From contig JABHLR010000002.1 in the NCBI GenBank assembly GCA_018693315.1, forward strand, positions 1 through 64,000: DNA of 64,000 nt. The letters run 5' to 3'. The notes below the pieces were generated by a model. That model did no database searches and was not told the origin of the DNA. It saw nothing but the letters and a program-made list of their open reading frames with translations. The first letter of the stretch is position 1; each line of letters starts with the position of its first letter. Source of the DNA: an archaeon (GTDB taxonomy: Archaea; Nanobdellota; Nanobdellia; Pacearchaeales; GW2011-AR1). Shown one piece after another: positions 55,076 to 64,000 of the stretch. Position numbers and translations under genes: made by a program.

Positions 55076-57151
55076 CTATTTTTGCCTCTTCAACAAATCA
55101 TCTAACCTAGCCTTATCACCAGACCTATCCTTTATCGCAGAAACCTCAAAAGTCTGATTCTCCCCAATCTCCTTCGCCTTCGTAACCTTCAAATCCCGAA
55201 TCAACTTCTTCCTAATCGGATCCGAAACAATTAGCTTCCCACTAGCAGAATCCGAAATCCTCTTCGCCAAAGAAATCGTATTCCCAATACTCGTATATTT
55301 CAACTTCCCACCAGTCTTCGACGCGATTAGCTCACCAACATGCACACCAAGATTAAACGTAATCTTATCCTTAAACTTCTTATTATAAGCATTCAACTCA
55401 TCCAAAATCTCCATACCAACCTTCGCAGCCAAAGCCTCATTCTTATAAGTCTTAGTCACAAGTGGAGAGAACACAATAAAAACATAATCACCCCTCCAAT
55501 CAACAAGCCCCTTCTTTTTCTGCGCACTATTAACAGCCCCATGCAAAGCACTCTTGGCAGCTTCTCCAAGCTCGCCAAAATTCTTAACACTCAAAGAAAC
55601 AACAGCCGACACATATTTCTCACCCTTCAAAACCAAAGTAGACTCAGCAATCCCAACCTTATTCTTAGTCAAATCAACCATAGTTTTATCTTCATGGCTA
55701 TAGTTCTTATCATCAAGCCCCTGAACCGCAGGCGACTTTTTCGTAAAATTCATACTATCTCCAACACTCGACTTAACTTTCCCAGGAACTTTATCCCGAA
55801 CCTTTCCAACCATTTTCTTAACAACACCATCCTTACCCAGCGTCCTCGTTTTCCGGTATCTCATAAACAGAACAGTACCAACCCCACCAAGCACAATTAT
55901 CAAGAAAATCCAAACGATAGAATACCCCTTAAATATACCAACCTCTTTCAAGCTCTCAACAGAAATAGCATTTCCAGTTAACAAAACCCTTCGACTAATA
56001 GAACTGTCGCCATCATTAATAACAACATCATACGCGCCGCTCGGAGCATTAATATTAAATTTCCTAATTTCCCCAATATCAATATTCAAATCAAGATTCA
56101 GCGTCTCTTCCCCGATCTGAATATCAAGAGTCTTATTGTAAACAACATTCCCAATATTCGTAACAGTCAAAATAGAATCCTCAAAACCAAGATCAACCTT
56201 TTGAACACCAAGCATTTCAAATTCACGCTCCACAGCCATATCATTAAAAGAGCTAGCAATCTTCCAAGTCCCAACACTAGAATTAAAGGCAAAATCAAAC
56301 TCACCAAACTCACCAGCCTGGACAGATATTTCAGTTTCAACATTCTCAGGCGAAATAATTTTCAAAGAAACACTACCTTCCATCGCTTTCCCAGACTGAT
56401 CAAAAATTTCAGCACCAACAGAAAAATTCTCCCCAGGTGTAGCAACCTCATTCGACAAACTCAAAATTATCGACGACGCAACCTGGTTAACAACATACGA
56501 AACACTGCCAGTACCCTCATTCAAAATACCACCACCAGCGGTATCATAAGCCCGAATACTCAAACTATAAGTTCCAGCCTCAGCAGTTTCACCAACAGAA
56601 AAAATCTCACTAACAAAACCCTCTTCAACGGCCTTACTAAAAGAAGTCCCATTCGAACTCTCCACAAAACCATTCAACAAAACACCATTAGCCTTCGTAG
56701 CCTCGATACTAACAGTCACAGCCTCGCCAGGATTATATGTAGTCTTATCCAAAGAAGCCACAACAGAAACATCACTACTCACACTAAACGCCTTCGTCAA
56801 AGCCTCATTCGCACCAAGGACCAAACGAACCTGACACTCTCCAACAATATCACTCAACCAATCAATTTCCAAATCTTCTTTATTCAAAAATTTATATGGC
56901 AAACTATATGGAAACGCCTCACCAGGACTATATCTCCTCGCCGACATCTTCTCTAAATTTATTGTTCTATTCCCACAAATCAAATCAACATTCAAATTTC
57001 CACTCTCAGCCCCGACCAAACCCTCGGCGCTAACATACAATCTATCACCCAAATTATACACATCCAACGGCTCAGAAATCGTAATTCCAGCCAAAACAAA
57101 CGAACTCGCGAAAACAAGCATCAAAATAAATATACATCCAATTTTTTTCAT
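55076..57151 (-). CDS. Extracellular Ig-like/S-layer-type protein with TM and cytosolic class III nucleotide cyclase homology domain
   Basis: Signal peptide MKKIGCIFILMLVFASSFVLAG; TM near aa 470; LGVHVGELIASKTGGKLKYTSIGNTISLAKRISD. Confidence 0.75.
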   Translation of the reverse strand: MKKIGCIFILMLVFASSFVLAGITISEPLDVYNLGDRLYVSAEGLVGAESGNLNVDLICGNRTINLEKMSARRYSPGEAFPYSLPYKFLNKEDLEIDWLSDIVGECQVRLVLGANEALTKAFSVSSDVSVVASLDKTTYNPGEAVTVSIEATKANGVLLNGFVESSNGTSFSKAVEEGFVSEIFSVGETAEAGTYSLSIRAYDTAGGGILNEGTGSVSYVVNQVASSIILSLSNEVATPGENFSVGAEIFDQSGKAMEGSVSLKIISPENVETEISVQAGEFGEFDFAFNSSVGTWKIASSFNDMAVEREFEMLGVQKVDLGFEDSILTVTNIGNVVYNKTLDIQIGEETLNLDLNIDIGEIRKFNINAPSGAYDVVINDGDSSISRRVLLTGNAISVESLKEVGIFKGYSIVWIFLIIVLGGVGTVLFMRYRKTRTLGKDGVVKKMVGKVRDKVPGKVKSSVGDSMNFTKKSPAVQGLDDKNYSHEDKTMVDLTKNKVGIAESTLVLKGEKYVSAVVSLSVKNFGELGEAAKSALHGAVNSAQKKKGLVDWRGDYVFIVFSPLVTKTYKNEALAAKVGMEILDELNAYNKKFKDKITFNLGVHVGELIASKTGGKLKYTSIGNTISLAKRISDSASGKLIVSDPIRKKLIRDLKVTKAKEIGENQTFEVSAIKDRSGDKARLDDLLKRQK

Positions 57152-57222
57152 ATACACCACACGAACTTTTACTATATAAATATTATCCATAAATATAAAA
57201 ACAACTTTCAGCAATATTATAC

Positions 57223-58326
57223 ATGACAAAGATGAAGGTGAACCCGTGGGAGGTCGAAGGAAGCGTCGATTACGAAAAACTAACCAAAAAATTCGGCACG
57301 ACAAAAATCCCAGATTCAATCTACAAAGAATTACAAGACTGCCATCCCCTATTAAGAAGAGGCATCTACTTCTCCCACAGAGATTTCGACAAATGGCTCA
57401 AAGCTCACGAAGAAGGAAAAAAGGTTTCAGTCATAACAGGAAGAGGCCCATCAGAAAAAATGCACATCGGACATCTGGTCCCATTCCTCGTAGCAAAATC
57501 ACTCCAAGATAAATTCGGATGCGACGTTTACATTCCAATCTCCGACGACGAAAAATTCTTCATCAAGAAAAACCTAACATTCGAAGAATCAATAAAGTAT
57601 TCTGAAGATAATATATTAGACTTAATAGCCCTAGGATTCGATCCAAAGAAAACATTCATCTTCGAAGACTTCGTTTACACAGACATCTACAAGTACGCAG
57701 CGCAAATCTCAAAACGAATCACATACTCAATGGCAAAAGCAATCTTTGGACTAACTCCAGAAAAAAACATCGGATGGTCATTCTACCCAGCAATGCAAGC
57801 AGCCCACATCCTATTCCCACAATTTCACTCGAAGAAACATATATCAGTCGTACCAGTCGCCATCGACCAAGATCCATTTATCAGACTAACCAGAGACATT
57901 GCTTCACAAAAAGATATTGCATTAACAAAGCCAGCAGCACTCCACGCAAAATTCCTACCATCACTCCACGGCGAGGCAAAAATGTCATCATCGGGCACAG
58001 GACTAATCTTTCTATCAGACGACGCAAAAACAGTAAAGAAAAAAATAAACAAGTACGCATTTTCCGGCGGACAAAAAACAACAGAAGAACACAGAGAAAA
58101 AGGCGGCAACACCGAAGTCGACGTCTCATTCCAATACCTAAGAATGCTATTTGAAGAATCGGATGAAAAACTAGAAGAAATAAAAACCAAATACGAATCA
58201 GGCGAACTACTAACTGGCGAACTTAAAGCGATCCTAATAGAAAAAATAAGCGCATTCCTAAAAGATCACCAAAAAAGAAAGCAAGAAGCAAAAAAGAATA
58301 TCGATAAATTTATCCTAAAAAACTAA
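57223..58326 (+). CDS. trpS: Tryptophanyl-tRNA synthetase
   Basis: GRGPSEKMHIGHL...AKMSSSG. Confidence 0.93.
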   Translation: MTKMKVNPWEVEGSVDYEKLTKKFGTTKIPDSIYKELQDCHPLLRRGIYFSHRDFDKWLKAHEEGKKVSVITGRGPSEKMHIGHLVPFLVAKSLQDKFGCDVYIPISDDEKFFIKKNLTFEESIKYSEDNILDLIALGFDPKKTFIFEDFVYTDIYKYAAQISKRITYSMAKAIFGLTPEKNIGWSFYPAMQAAHILFPQFHSKKHISVVPVAIDQDPFIRLTRDIASQKDIALTKPAALHAKFLPSLHGEAKMSSSGTGLIFLSDDAKTVKKKINKYAFSGGQKTTEEHREKGGNTEVDVSFQYLRMLFEESDEKLEEIKTKYESGELLTGELKAILIEKISAFLKDHQKRKQEAKKNIDKFILKN

Positions 58327-58493
58327 GCAACGCGAGCGACAGAAACAACTTTTTCCCATTCTTGAAACGATTTAAAACAGGGCCTATCTTCAGTATCCGA
58401 ACCATTGCAAATTTCACGCTGAAACTCAGAATTAGTCATATTAACACAGGCCTCATACGCATCACACCGACCAACATATTTACACGGACTCAT
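58323..58493 (-). CDS. Small Cys-containing protein (56 aa, below ORF-track cut-off)
   Basis: MSPCKYVGRCDAYEACVNMTNSEFQREICNGSDTEDRPCFKSFQEWEKVVSVARVA. Confidence 0.55.
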   Translation of the reverse strand: MSPCKYVGRCDAYEACVNMTNSEFQREICNGSDTEDRPCFKSFQEWEKVVSVARVA

Positions 58494-58534
58494 CACATCA
58501 TATGAAATTCCTCATTTAAAACTATTATTGTTCT

Positions 58535-59227
58535 TCACTTGCGCCGTGCAGGCCTGTAAAAAGTATGTGGGCCACGATTAACCCGGCCAGTACTTTCCAT
58601 ATTCTTTGCCCATTTGGGAGTTTTATCAGTAAAGTAATTAGTCGCTCCATTGGTCGGGTCCGAAAACTTTCCGCTAAGAACACCGCCAGCAATATCCAAA
58701 CATCCATTCCATTCCTTCGGAGAATAATCTTTATGCTCAGGATTCATCAGCTTTTCTCTATTAGGATTGCCAAGATTAAAACAAGCATATTGCGACGGAG
58801 TCAATATAACATCCTGAACAGTTTCCCCATTCCACTTTTTCCCATCGCCAATCCGATTAAGGACAGTGTAAGCAATAGCAACTCTTTCACTCCTGGATTC
58901 GCTCCTAGCCTCGCCATAAATCATTCTCGCAAGCAAAACCTTATCGCTATCCCCAGAAAAACTACCATCATTAGTTTTGTAAGAAACAGGAACTCTTTCA
59001 ACTTTCTTTAACACAGGCGGAGATACAGGCACTGGAGCAGAAGCAACCTTCTCCAATTGTCCATCTTCAACATCTCTCAATACAAGTTCCGGACTGGTAT
59101 TATCTTGCACAAAAGCGTCACCAGCCTCACTTTTTCTATCAAGATTTCCAGATAGGCCAAGCCACAAAGCACCAGCCAAAATTGCCGGACCAAATGCGAA
59201 AACTGGATTAAATTTTTCTTTTTCCAT
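58535..59227 (-). CDS. SleB-type cell wall hydrolase-like protein
   Basis: LLARMIYGEARSESRSERVAIAYTVLNRIGDGKKW...VILTPSQYACFN; N-terminal hydrophobic segment. Confidence 0.82.
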   Translation of the reverse strand: MEKEKFNPVFAFGPAILAGALWLGLSGNLDRKSEAGDAFVQDNTSPELVLRDVEDGQLEKVASAPVPVSPPVLKKVERVPVSYKTNDGSFSGDSDKVLLARMIYGEARSESRSERVAIAYTVLNRIGDGKKWNGETVQDVILTPSQYACFNLGNPNREKLMNPEHKDYSPKEWNGCLDIAGGVLSGKFSDPTNGATNYFTDKTPKWAKNMESTGRVNRGPHTFYRPARRK

Positions 59228-59268
59228 TAAAATAAATCCAAAAAACCGTTCTTAAACCTTTCTCCCTG

Positions 59269-60000
59269 TTATTGTGATTCGGTAGCAACTTCCCCAGCAG
59301 CTTCAAGAACCTCAACACCCTTAGAAGTAATATTCATCCCAACAGCCTTCCTCTCGTGCGCAGTCCTTCTCATCTTCGCAATCCGCACAGCCCTATCTCC
59401 AACTCCAGCAACTCCACTCTCATAAAACACAGTAACAGAATCAGAAAGAAATCTCAAAATATCAGTCTTCGTCCAATCACCATCACTAGTCGCCCCCATC
59501 TCTCCCTCCAAACTCTCATCAACAAAAACCGTCGTAACCTTCAACCTCTTCATCAGCGACGACAAATCAAAAATCACCTGCCGAATTTTCCCCTTATCAC
59601 TCAAACTCAAAGCCAAAACAGAAATCGGATCAAAACAAATTCTCTTAATTTGATTCGACGCAATCATCTTCGTCAACTCAGACTTCAACTCCTCAATCGA
59701 CGTCTGCGGCGAAAACCTCATAAACTTAATTTTACCCTCAGCACTCAACTTCGAAAAATCCCAACCATAAGCCATCGCATCATTCAACGTCTCAACAATA
59801 TCCGGCTCAAACGAACAATACAAACCATTCTCCTGAAACATCGTCACCCCATTCCAAAGAAACTGCATCAAAAAAGTACTCTTCCCAGACCCCGGCCCAC
59901 CCACAATCAAATTATCAGAATTACGCACAAATCCCCCCTGACAAATCTTATCGAACCCAACGATTCCCGTAGGACACCTATCTATCACATCACCCACCAT
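59269..60000 (-). CDS. KaiC/RadA-like ATPase
   Basis: GIVGFDKICQGGF...VGGPGSGKSTFLMQFLWNG. Confidence 0.88.
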   Translation of the reverse strand: MVGDVIDRCPTGIVGFDKICQGGFVRNSDNLIVGGPGSGKSTFLMQFLWNGVTMFQENGLYCSFEPDIVETLNDAMAYGWDFSKLSAEGKIKFMRFSPQTSIEELKSELTKMIASNQIKRICFDPISVLALSLSDKGKIRQVIFDLSSLMKRLKVTTVFVDESLEGEMGATSDGDWTKTDILRFLSDSVTVFYESGVAGVGDRAVRIAKMRRTAHERKAVGMNITSKGVEVLEAAGEVATESQ

Positions 60001-60096
60001 AAAAGACTACACCCACAAATCTTTATAAATTCTCTTATTGTATAATTTTCTTTTAGATGGCTTACACGTCAGCCCATCAACAAAAGATTTATATAG

Positions 60097-60114
60097 TAAT
60101 ATCAATTGATATTA
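60097..60114. promoter_or_regulatory. 18-bp perfect palindrome, candidate operator
   Basis: TAATATCAATTGATATTA directly after TTTATATA box. Confidence 0.6.
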
Positions 60115-60133
60115 TCAGAAATCAGGAGTTAAA

Positions 60134-60412
60134 ATGCAATTATTACATAAAAGAAATTCTAACGCAAGGTCACCAACATTACAAACAGTACTAATGGTAG
60201 AAAAATTTATTGACGACAATAGCGGAGAGTACAAGAAAACAGAACTATTCAAAAAACTACCAAAAAAAGTAATGTGGCAAACATTCCAAATAATCATGGA
60301 ATATTTAGCAAGTATATTTAAGATTGTTTATGATAGCGAAGGTTACGTAGTTTATATTTGGAATCCAGAATTAGCCGACAAAGTCAAGGACATGCCAGAG
60401 ATTAAACTATGA
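60134..60412 (+). CDS. Putative antitoxin (winged-helix-like)
   Basis: First gene of ATGA-overlapping pair, operator-like palindrome upstream. Confidence 0.55.
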   Translation: MQLLHKRNSNARSPTLQTVLMVEKFIDDNSGEYKKTELFKKLPKKVMWQTFQIIMEYLASIFKIVYDSEGYVVYIWNPELADKVKDMPEIKL

Positions 60413-60732
60413 AACCCAATAAGACAAAATTTATAGATAGAAGTCTAGAAGAAGCTTTCAATATCATTGATAATAACGATCCAACAAAGAAAGCATTAAT
60501 TAGAGCGATTAAAGATATAAAAGAAAATTGTTATTGCGGAAGAAATGTAAGAAAGAAATTAATCCCAAGAAGATTAATCGACAAATACAAAATTAATAAT
60601 TTATGGATTTACAACCTCCCTTCTGCCTGGAGGTTATTATATTCCCTAACTAATTCAGGAGAAGTCAAACTAGTGGCAGTAGTTTTAGACTGGATGAATC
60701 ACAAGGATTATGAAAAATTATTCAAGTTTTAA
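60409..60732 (+). CDS. RelE/ParE-like toxin family protein
   Basis: LPSAWRLLYSLTNSGEVKLVAVVLDWMNHKDYEKLFKF. Confidence 0.65.
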   Translation: MKPNKTKFIDRSLEEAFNIIDNNDPTKKALIRAIKDIKENCYCGRNVRKKLIPRRLIDKYKINNLWIYNLPSAWRLLYSLTNSGEVKLVAVVLDWMNHKDYEKLFKF

Positions 60733-60810
60733 ATCAAATAAAAAAGAGTAGTAAACACAGAATGCGAAGGAATGTTCTTCGTAAGGGTCTGCCCCAACCA
60801 AATTAAATTA

Positions 60811-60994
60811 TATTAGTGAGGGTATTTCAGGCTCAGGAACAATCCACTCCGAAAAAGGCGACTTCCAAATCAACGAAGGCGACTCATACTCTTTAGAACA
60901 AGGGGAGAAATATTATATTGAAGGTAATAAGTTACTCTTATCCTTGATTAATGCACCGAAGTGGACGCCTGAACAGCAGAAGGTTGTTGAGTAG
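60811..60994 (+). pseudogene. Truncated cupin-like remnant
   Basis: ISEGISGSGTIHSEKGDFQINEGDSYSLEQGEKYYIEGNKLLLSLINAPKWTPEQQKVVE* with no start. Confidence 0.6.
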
Positions 60995-61012
60995 GTTTTA
61001 AGCCTTTCAGCC

Positions 61013-62236
61013 CTAATCACCCTTCATCCATAAATAAACAATTCCCTGAATAAAGACTAGAGCACCACTAACAACAATTCCCGCAGGAATACCATATTGA
61101 GTAAACAAAACTCCCGCAACAAAAATACCAATAGCATTAGCAACATAACCATTTATACTACCAATCGAACCAAGAGACGCCCGAATCTTTGAATCTGAAA
61201 CATAATGCGAAGCACTATCTCCAATAACCTCAGCAATCCCTAAAACAAATATAACAGCTCCTAGTAATATTATCGCATAAGTCAAACTTGAAGAAAGTCC
61301 AAACAAGACAATAAAAACCGCAGTAATCGAATAGATAAAAAACAGATAAGATCCAAATCCCTTAGACAATTTCATTTTCTTTGCCATAAAAGGAATACTC
61401 AACGTGATTAACGCAAAGACTGACTGAAACCCAGATAAATGTTCTGGAAGAAGTTTTAGGCTCTCGACAATCATTAGGGGCATCCCAATCCAAAAGATTC
61501 CCCCAGCAATTGCTCCAACAAAACCCCCAAGCATCATAATTTTCTTATTCCTCCCAGCTTTACTAAAAAGAAATTTATAAGATTCTCCAGCCTTCAAAAA
61601 AGATTTTTTAAGATATCCTGCAGGAATTTTTTCTGGCTTAAAGTTCCTCTCTTCTCCAAACCTCCACATTAAAAACAAAAGCACTAAATATAACACCGCC
61701 CCAACTAACCAAATTAATCTAAAGTTAATAGCAATAACAAACAGCCCTACAAGACCCCCAACCAAAAACCCTCCTTTTTGAAACAAGAATCCCTTAGAAA
61801 TCAATCTCACTATTCCCTTCTTCTCCTTTCCAACTTTTAGATTATCAACAACCCAAGCCCCACCAGCACCAGTATTAAACGTCCAAGCAACTTCACCCAT
61901 AATCCAAAAAAATGAAATCAGCCAAAAATTACTAACAAGAAAAATCCCAAAATAAGCAAAGGCAAGAAGGAAGAATGAAATCATCAAAGATTTTCTTCTA
62001 GAATCATAGTCTGCAACAGCTCCAGTTGGGAACTCCATAAAAACCGCAATTAAACTAGCAACAGCAAACAGTGTCGTAATCCAAAAAACTGGAATCCCAA
62101 TAGAAACAAAATAAATAAGAGCCATTGACATAATTAATACTCGCCTGATTCCTACGACAAACTTCATGCTCGCCCAAACACCAACAGTCTTTCTCTGAAA
62201 GCTCTTTGAAGTATCTTGATCGTTTAACTTCTTCAT
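61013..62236 (-). CDS. MFS transporter (paralogue of 51910-53100)
   Basis: EFPTGAVADYDSRRKSLMIS, TFNTGAGGAWVVD. Confidence 0.87.
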   Translation of the reverse strand: MKKLNDQDTSKSFQRKTVGVWASMKFVVGIRRVLIMSMALIYFVSIGIPVFWITTLFAVASLIAVFMEFPTGAVADYDSRRKSLMISFFLLAFAYFGIFLVSNFWLISFFWIMGEVAWTFNTGAGGAWVVDNLKVGKEKKGIVRLISKGFLFQKGGFLVGGLVGLFVIAINFRLIWLVGAVLYLVLLFLMWRFGEERNFKPEKIPAGYLKKSFLKAGESYKFLFSKAGRNKKIMMLGGFVGAIAGGIFWIGMPLMIVESLKLLPEHLSGFQSVFALITLSIPFMAKKMKLSKGFGSYLFFIYSITAVFIVLFGLSSSLTYAIILLGAVIFVLGIAEVIGDSASHYVSDSKIRASLGSIGSINGYVANAIGIFVAGVLFTQYGIPAGIVVSGALVFIQGIVYLWMKGD

Positions 62237-63261
62237 CTCAACGCCCTCACAACATCAAAATCCTTATACTTCTTGTCAATAATTCCAAACTTCAAACATC
62301 TCTTAAACATAGTATTAACATATTTCATATCCCCTTTGATATCATTTTTTTCAATAAAAGCAGAATGCAGTTCTTTATCTCTAACCCTCAACAAATGCCA
62401 AACAGACCACAAAAATACAGAAAAGGTCTCAATCGGAATACGAATATTAATTCTTTCAATCAAATCTTCTTCGTCAACATCTATGTTTTTAAAATATTCA
62501 TCCAAAAATAATTTCTTTTGATCTTCTTTAAATGGCTTACCAAAATCAGAAAAAATATTCGCCAAACTTGTTGCCCTATCGGTAATTTTCAAATCTTCAA
62601 AATCAATCAATCTATATTCGCCCCTATTCACAACTATATTTTCTTCATGAAAATCACCTTGATCCAAAACGATATCAGGAACGTATTTTTTAAATGGAGT
62701 TTTTGAATGCAAATTAGAAAAAGATTCATCAATTATTTTCATCAATTTTTTACCACCCAATTTTTTACCCAGATCATTAAGATAATATTTCTTTAACATA
62801 AAAACCTGCTCCTTATATCCACATAAAAATTCCTTCTTCAACTTCTTCAACCCTCCATCGATTTTAATTCCATGTAATTCCCCGCATAATTTCCCAAGTT
62901 TATGAAACATTTTTGGTTTATAGTATTCAGATATATTATTAAGAGTCTTCCCATGAATATACGAGATAATAATAAATTCACTATCAAAATATTTTTTTGA
63001 TTCATCCAGTGTCCATGCCTTAGGGCTAATATCATAAGGCTCAAGAGATTTCAGAGCATCAAATTCTTTTCTAGATTTATTCTTTTTATCGGGCTCCATA
63101 TTCATTCTAAATATGAAACTCTTATTATTTGCTTTAACTAAATAATTTAAATTAGAAGCTCCCATCCCAAGCTTAGAAACAGAATTAACCTTAACTTTAT
63201 TCCTTAACCCCAGTTTCTTAGGATTTAATTTTTCAAAATATTTTTCAATTTCTTTATTCAT
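62233..63261 (-). CDS. APH-like kinase (choline/aminoglycoside phosphotransferase family)
   Basis: DIVLDQGDFHEENIVVNRGEYRLIDFEDLKI. Confidence 0.85.
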   Translation of the reverse strand: MNKEIEKYFEKLNPKKLGLRNKVKVNSVSKLGMGASNLNYLVKANNKSFIFRMNMEPDKKNKSRKEFDALKSLEPYDISPKAWTLDESKKYFDSEFIIISYIHGKTLNNISEYYKPKMFHKLGKLCGELHGIKIDGGLKKLKKEFLCGYKEQVFMLKKYYLNDLGKKLGGKKLMKIIDESFSNLHSKTPFKKYVPDIVLDQGDFHEENIVVNRGEYRLIDFEDLKITDRATSLANIFSDFGKPFKEDQKKLFLDEYFKNIDVDEEDLIERINIRIPIETFSVFLWSVWHLLRVRDKELHSAFIEKNDIKGDMKYVNTMFKRCLKFGIIDKKYKDFDVVRALR

Positions 63262-63728
63262 CCCAAAACCTTCCCCATTAAAATATAATTACCATCATAC
63301 TTTGGACTTATTTTCTTAAATCCAAACTTCCCATAAAACTTTGGCTTATTCGTAGAAAGTGTCACCATCTTCGCAACAGGCTTCCCAAGTTTCCCAATTT
63401 CTTCAATCAAACCTTCAATTAATTTACTCCCAATCCCATTCCCCTGATATTCAGACTTAACATTAATCCAAAAAATATTAACTACATTATTATCAATCCA
63501 AGACCTAACAAAACCTCCAAGCCCGATAACTTCTTTCTTATCTTCCATAACCAAATAAATAGGTTTGTGCAATGCCCCAGAAAACATTTCCATAATCTCT
63601 TTCCTTGCCACGCTTACAGGATATTTCGGATTATTAACTCCTATAATTTTTAACATTTGAGAAACATCTTTCTTAGTCGCATGCCTAATAATGAACTTTG
63701 GCTTATTTGATTTTAATATCTTTTTCAT
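63258..63728 (-). CDS. GNAT acetyltransferase
   Basis: NVKSEYQGNGIGSKLIEGLIEEIGKLG. Confidence 0.82.
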   Translation of the reverse strand: MKKILKSNKPKFIIRHATKKDVSQMLKIIGVNNPKYPVSVARKEIMEMFSGALHKPIYLVMEDKKEVIGLGGFVRSWIDNNVVNIFWINVKSEYQGNGIGSKLIEGLIEEIGKLGKPVAKMVTLSTNKPKFYGKFGFKKISPKYDGNYILMGKVLG

Positions 63729-64000
63729 CTAGCCTTCACATAATACAAGTTATCATAAAACTTGCCATTCTTTTGCGCCTCCTTTTTATGTCTACTCTCA
63801 AAAACAAAATCACATTTCTCCATCAACTTCACAGATGCCTTATTAAAACCTCTACATCTTCCAGAAATCTTTCCCAATTTATATTTCTTAAAAACATAAT
63901 CAACAAACAACTTAGTGGCTCTTCTTGCAATTCCCTTCCCTCTAAATTCTTTCTGCAAACCAACCCCAATAATTCCTACTGCTTTTTTCCTGTCAAGAGA
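63725..64000 (-). CDS. GNAT acetyltransferase, N-terminus off the window edge
   Basis: GIIGVGLQKEFRGKGIARRATKLFVDYVF; open frame continues to 64000. Confidence 0.72.
   Translation of the reverse strand, partial: SLDRKKAVGIIGVGLQKEFRGKGIARRATKLFVDYVFKKYKLGKISGRCRGFNKASVKLMEKCDFVFESRHKKEAQKNGKFYDNLYYVKAR

Overview
This window is a gene-dense archaeal chromosome segment, probably from a DPANN-type organism (inference). Supporting genes: an rps27ae-rps24e-spt4-rpoE operon, RNase P p30, archaeal HisRS/TyrS/TrpS/PheST, KaiC-like and YchF/Ygr210 genes, and intron-containing tRNAs with archaeal TATA-type promoters. It holds 6 tRNA genes: Glu-TTC, His-GTG, Trp-CCA, Thr-GGT with intron, Glu-CTC with intron, and a rare Ile-TAT with intron. 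The + strand is G/T-rich on the left and C/A-rich on the right, switching near 29.8 kb, which suggests a replication terminus. A tyrosine-integrase locus sits beside that point and is anchored on a tRNA-Glu. The most unusual signals are not protein families. (1) A ~58-bp palindromic element is inserted in-frame in a dus-like gene, and a second intergenic copy shows compensatory base-pair changes. (2) tRNA 3' ends (Trp, Ile, and a Glu-like one) are duplicated ~98-105 bp downstream with a hairpin between the copies; two of the three hairpins are homologous. (3) A covarying structured element flanks a polysaccharide-lyase-like gene and continues into an array of five stem-loops. (4) trxB carries a 4x8-bp tandem repeat, which could cause frameshifts, and a 42-bp palindromic repeat. 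(5) The two tRNA-Glu genes carry twin integrase attachment modules in inverted orientation. Protein-level curiosities include a cytosolic substrate-binding-protein/ABC-ATPase fusion, a possible ART-HAD fusion, a receptor-like cyclase-homology protein and a SleB-like hydrolase. All homology calls are from reading motifs; no database search was run.
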